Assembly: GCA_031386985.1 (NCBI GenBank)
Contig: JANNCV010000005.1
Location: forward strand, 20,943-84,942
Direction: 5' to 3'
From: JANJUB01 sp031386985
Lineage (GTDB): Bacteria > Armatimonadota > Fimbriimonadia > Fimbriimonadales > Fimbriimonadaceae
Length of the DNA: 64,000 nt
Part shown: positions 61,349-64,000 of the stretch, piece by piece
How positions within the stretch are numbered: position 1 is the stretch's first letter
Layout of the letters: the number at the start of each line of letters is the position of its first letter
Notes under the pieces: generated by a model
What the model was told of the DNA's origin: nothing
Databases searched by the model: none
What the model saw: only the letters and a program-made list of their open reading frames with translations
Made by a program: the position numbers and the translations under genes

Positions 61349-61409
61349 GGAATTTTCAGTTTCTCACATTTCCGCCAAACATTGCAAGTATTGTTTACAG
61401 TCTTCATGG

Positions 61410-63011
61410 CTAACCATACATAACGGGCTTCACCATCCAATCCTTATCCTCATCCCAACCCATCTCCTTTACTCTCGGTCGTCGCTCTCTGAGCCTTACC
61501 GACTCAATTCCAAGGAGGTAACCCGCTGACTTCGAATTCTTTCCGGTGCATTTTAGGCGTAGCAGATAAGAGCCCGCCGCCGGCCAGAAATCCATTAAGT
61601 GAAACTCGCGGTTTAACACTTTCTCGGAGTAAGTATCCAACGGGCCCCCAAGCTTCACTTCCCTGCCCCCAAAAACGACGTACGGTTGGTAAATGCCGAA
61701 ATCGTATGAGGTTGTGAGGTTGAGAACCAGCCGAAGCGGCTCTTTCTCTTTGATCTCAAATGGAATTTCAATCCAGGCTCCTTCTTGAGTTTGGGGCATG
61801 TAGAGAGAATGCGGGCCCTCATAGAGATCAAGCTGTTGCTGCTCAATGTTCCCAACGCCATGTTCAGCAGCTTTTGCGCTCACAATGATTCTCTCAATGC
61901 TCGGCAGTTTGCGATTTTCTGGAGCCCGGGTGGCAAACGTTGATGGACTCTGCTGGTACCAAAAGGCCACGCTTGAAAAGTCATCCTCGCGCTCGTTCCA
62001 ACTCATGGCTCGGTTCTCCTTGTTCTCATCTGCCCCGATCCAGCCCCAATGCTCCATCGTCACTTTGATTCCTTTTTGGAAAACGAGAGGGTCGTTGAGG
62101 TGCCAGCGATACGCGCTTGTATGCCCGCCGACAATGCCCCATTGGTCAAAATACGGCGTCCCTGCGTAGGGGGTGGAAGTCGTCTGCAGGCCCCACGCAC
62201 TCAGGAAATAATCCTCGGTGCCGGTCCCCCAGATCGAGGGCTCTTTCTCGCCGTCAATGTAAATCTTCTCATCGCCCTCCCCAAACCAGGACGGGCTACG
62301 GCTTCTAACGGCCAGCACGGTGCCGACATAGTGGCCCTTGCCCGTTGTTTCCAAGATCGTGTAATCCCGGCCATGTTCAACGGGATATTCCTGCCGATAC
62401 TGAGCATAAAAGTAAGGCGTGTCCTTCGGCAACTTGTCTAACTTTATCCAATCAATGTTGTAATACAGCAGGTTGATTGATTTTGAGCTTTGGTTCACAA
62501 CTTCGATCTTGGCTGACTTGTGAAAGGGCATTCGCCAGAAACAGTTGTAGCTATCAGCATCCTCAACCACAACTGGAATACTGATCACCTGGCTACGTTT
62601 GCCAAAGCAATTTGCAAAAAAGTCGCCAACGGGTGCCTCAATCGCGGGCTTGGGATTGCCGTCCCAATAGATGCGCAGTAACATTTCCTGATGATTCGCG
62701 CTCCCTTCCTTCGCCCAATCTTGCGGCTCGGGGCCGAGGAAAGTGAGCCACATATGGGTGATCACGCCCGGCCCTTTTCGATCCATGAGGACATGCGTCG
62801 TCCCAGGCGCAACGCTGAAGTTATCACGATTGCTATGTTCCAGCAGATCCCCCGTAGGTCGAGCTTTGGGGTCATGTTTCCCGTCAGTTCCGCCTCGGAA
62901 AGTAGAAGTCTCCCTCATACTTCGGCCCGACATGGGCATCGCGAGTGAACCTAATAGTGGGTCGTTCTTGGTTTGACCCATAAGAAGAGTCGCGATTAGT
63001 GTTGCGATCAT
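61410..63011 (-). CDS. DUF2961 / GH172-type glycosidase
   Basis: 533 residues with a short signal-like N-terminus. Family features: SGRSMRETSTFRGG, GPGVITHMWLTFLG, LLRIYWDGNPKPAIEAPVGD, FFANCFG, IYIDGEKEPSIWGTGTEDYF and QWGIVGGHTSAYRWHL, followed by a C-terminal beta domain. DUF2961 proteins have been assigned to GH172, which includes difructose-dianhydride and alpha-fructan or arabinofuranan-acting enzymes (family knowledge). The acidic residues in GTGTEDYF are candidates for catalysis. Substrate here is unknown. With araFGH in the same window an arabinan role is possible but untested. Confidence 0.88.
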   Translation of the reverse strand: MIATLIATLLMGQTKNDPLLGSLAMPMSGRSMRETSTFRGGTDGKHDPKARPTGDLLEHSNRDNFSVAPGTTHVLMDRKGPGVITHMWLTFLGPEPQDWAKEGSANHQEMLLRIYWDGNPKPAIEAPVGDFFANCFGKRSQVISIPVVVEDADSYNCFWRMPFHKSAKIEVVNQSSKSINLLYYNIDWIKLDKLPKDTPYFYAQYRQEYPVEHGRDYTILETTGKGHYVGTVLAVRSRSPSWFGEGDEKIYIDGEKEPSIWGTGTEDYFLSAWGLQTTSTPYAGTPYFDQWGIVGGHTSAYRWHLNDPLVFQKGIKVTMEHWGWIGADENKENRAMSWNEREDDFSSVAFWYQQSPSTFATRAPENRKLPSIERIIVSAKAAEHGVGNIEQQQLDLYEGPHSLYMPQTQEGAWIEIPFEIKEKEPLRLVLNLTTSYDFGIYQPYVVFGGREVKLGGPLDTYSEKVLNREFHLMDFWPAAGSYLLRLKCTGKNSKSAGYLLGIESVRLRERRPRVKEMGWDEDKDWMVKPVMYG

Positions 63012-63164
63012 TTTGTTATGTTAGCCAATTGGCTTAGCTTCGTGTGGAATTCTCGCGGGCTCGGCGCGTGGGTCAGAAGGCATAACCCAACCCGGAGGAC
63101 AACGCTTGAGATGCCATAATCTTCACTGACAACTACTAATCCCATTGTCAGGGAAGGAAAATCC

Positions 63165-64000
63165 ATGAGCTACGAACAATCTTATCTTTATCGTCTTCGG
63201 CATAGCGCCGCTCATCTGATGGCTCAAGCTGTAACCGAGCTTTATCCCGGCGCAAAACTCTCCATTGGCCCGCCCATCGAAAACGGATTCTATTACGATA
63301 TTGACTTCGAATCCCAGTTAAAGGAGGAAGATCTTGCGGGGATTGAGAAGAAAATGAAGGAGCTTTCGAAGCTCGACCAGCGGATTGAGCGCACCGAAGT
63401 CTCCCGTGAAGATGCCCGAGCCCTCATTCTGGATGACAGCATTCCTGGGATGGGTGCGGCCGTGGCTGAATACAAACTTCAACTTCTAGACGCCATTCCC
63501 GAGGGCGAGGCCATCAGCTTTTATGATCAAAAGAGAATGGATCGCGAGGGCGTTCAGCATCGTTTTCTAGACCTTTGCCGAGGCCCTCACGTTGAATCAA
63601 CGAAAGAGATCAAAAACTTTAAACTGATGCACCTCGCCGGTGCTTATTGGCGCGGCGACGTCAAAAACAAACAGCTCACGAGAATTTACGGTACGGCCTT
63701 TGAGACCCCCGAAGACCTGGAAGCTCACTTGTTCATGCTTGAGGAAGCGGCCAAACGGGACCATCGCAAACTTGGTCGAGAGCTTGGCCTCTTCATGTTC
63801 TCGCCCCGTGTCGGAACGGGCCTGCCATTGTGGTTACCCAAGGGTGCGATTTTACGCGAAAACCTGATTGATTTCATGAAAAAGGAGCAGTTGGCGCGCG
63901 GCTACGATCCCGTCGTCACGCCCCATATTGCCAATATCAAGCTCTACGAAAAGAGCGGCCACATTATCACCTATAAGGAAAAGATGTTCCCGTTCATGGA
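63165..64000 (+). CDS. thrS: Threonyl-tRNA synthetase, partial, lacking the N-terminal TGS domain
   Basis: 278 codons visible; the C-terminus runs off the right edge. Starts at ATG 63165 with AAGGAA upstream. The first residues are already the editing domain: YLYRLRHSAAHLMAQAVTEL (HxxxH), GPPIENGFYYD, LCRGPHVES (Cys/His) and LMHLAGAYWRGD, KRDHRKLGRELGLF and LPLWLPKGAILRENL. E. coli ThrS has about 60 TGS residues before this. The roughly 150 bp upstream show no in-frame TGS coding. A TGS-less ThrRS is the simplest reading. Confidence 0.95.
   Translation, partial: MSYEQSYLYRLRHSAAHLMAQAVTELYPGAKLSIGPPIENGFYYDIDFESQLKEEDLAGIEKKMKELSKLDQRIERTEVSREDARALILDDSIPGMGAAVAEYKLQLLDAIPEGEAISFYDQKRMDREGVQHRFLDLCRGPHVESTKEIKNFKLMHLAGAYWRGDVKNKQLTRIYGTAFETPEDLEAHLFMLEEAAKRDHRKLGRELGLFMFSPRVGTGLPLWLPKGAILRENLIDFMKKEQLARGYDPVVTPHIANIKLYEKSGHIITYKEKMFPFM

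Overview
The window looks like a chromosomal segment of a member of the Armatimonadota, probably close to Fimbriimonadia. This is an inference from gene content: a divergent PafA/Dop (pupylation) family gene, a PEP-CTERM protein, a K+-independent H+-pyrophosphatase, a GH172/DUF2961 protein, many secreted beta-propeller and lipoproteins, and tail-fibre-like repeat proteins. No rRNA or other phylogenetic marker was used. Most genes are ordinary chromosomal housekeeping genes in short operons, often with 1-4 bp stop/start overlaps.

Region 1-10.2 kb: a truncated sugar-phosphate aldolase/dehydrogenase, tRNA-Leu(CAA), ruvC, a lipoprotein, two tandem paralogous secreted proteins, a PafA/Dop-family protein, two large secreted or lipoproteins, and a leftward operon aat - small membrane protein - coaD - coiled-coil protein. 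Region 10.2-21.4 kb: hppA with a roughly 300-residue insertion, a PQQ-type sugar dehydrogenase with Ig-like repeats, a propeller lipoprotein coupled to a two-domain acetyltransferase, a propeller/Big protein, a degenerate receiver protein and a PEP-CTERM protein.

Region 21.4-33 kb is the accessory, repeat-rich part. It holds four paralogous secreted fibre-like proteins, all leftward. Three of them share a promoter-like block and a start-codon-proximal hairpin. It also holds an Fn3-type protein and a 30-codon remnant of a relative, an overlapping pair of genes each carrying an RxxxxH motif of the HEPN RNase type, a broken secreted-protein gene, and a family of palindromic/terminal-inverted repeat elements with two 21-bp tandem arrays. 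This is the best place to look for something undescribed.

Region 33-47.4 kb: a P-loop kinase, two stress-type proteins (YflT/DUF1269-like and YciF-like), then leuS - TPR - nrnA-like - truB - DUF2752, followed by araFGH, all rightward. A leftward operon follows: SLBB export protein - DUF2905 - HAD - queA. Region 50.8-64 kb: cNMP-binding protein, HerA-like ATPase, CBS protein, glgP, proline dehydrogenase, a Cys-rich secreted protein, DUF4139-like protein, a small membrane coiled-coil protein, a BNR propeller, an unknown protein, a GH172-type protein and the start of a thrS that lacks the TGS domain.

Functionally the segment mixes translation and RNA functions (tRNA-Leu, leuS, truB, queA, thrS, aat, nrnA-like), sugar uptake and storage (araFGH, glgP, aldolase, GH172) and surface export or adhesion. 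Starts were chosen by eye from reading frame, ribosome-binding sites and family N-termini; several use GTG or TTG and remain uncertain.
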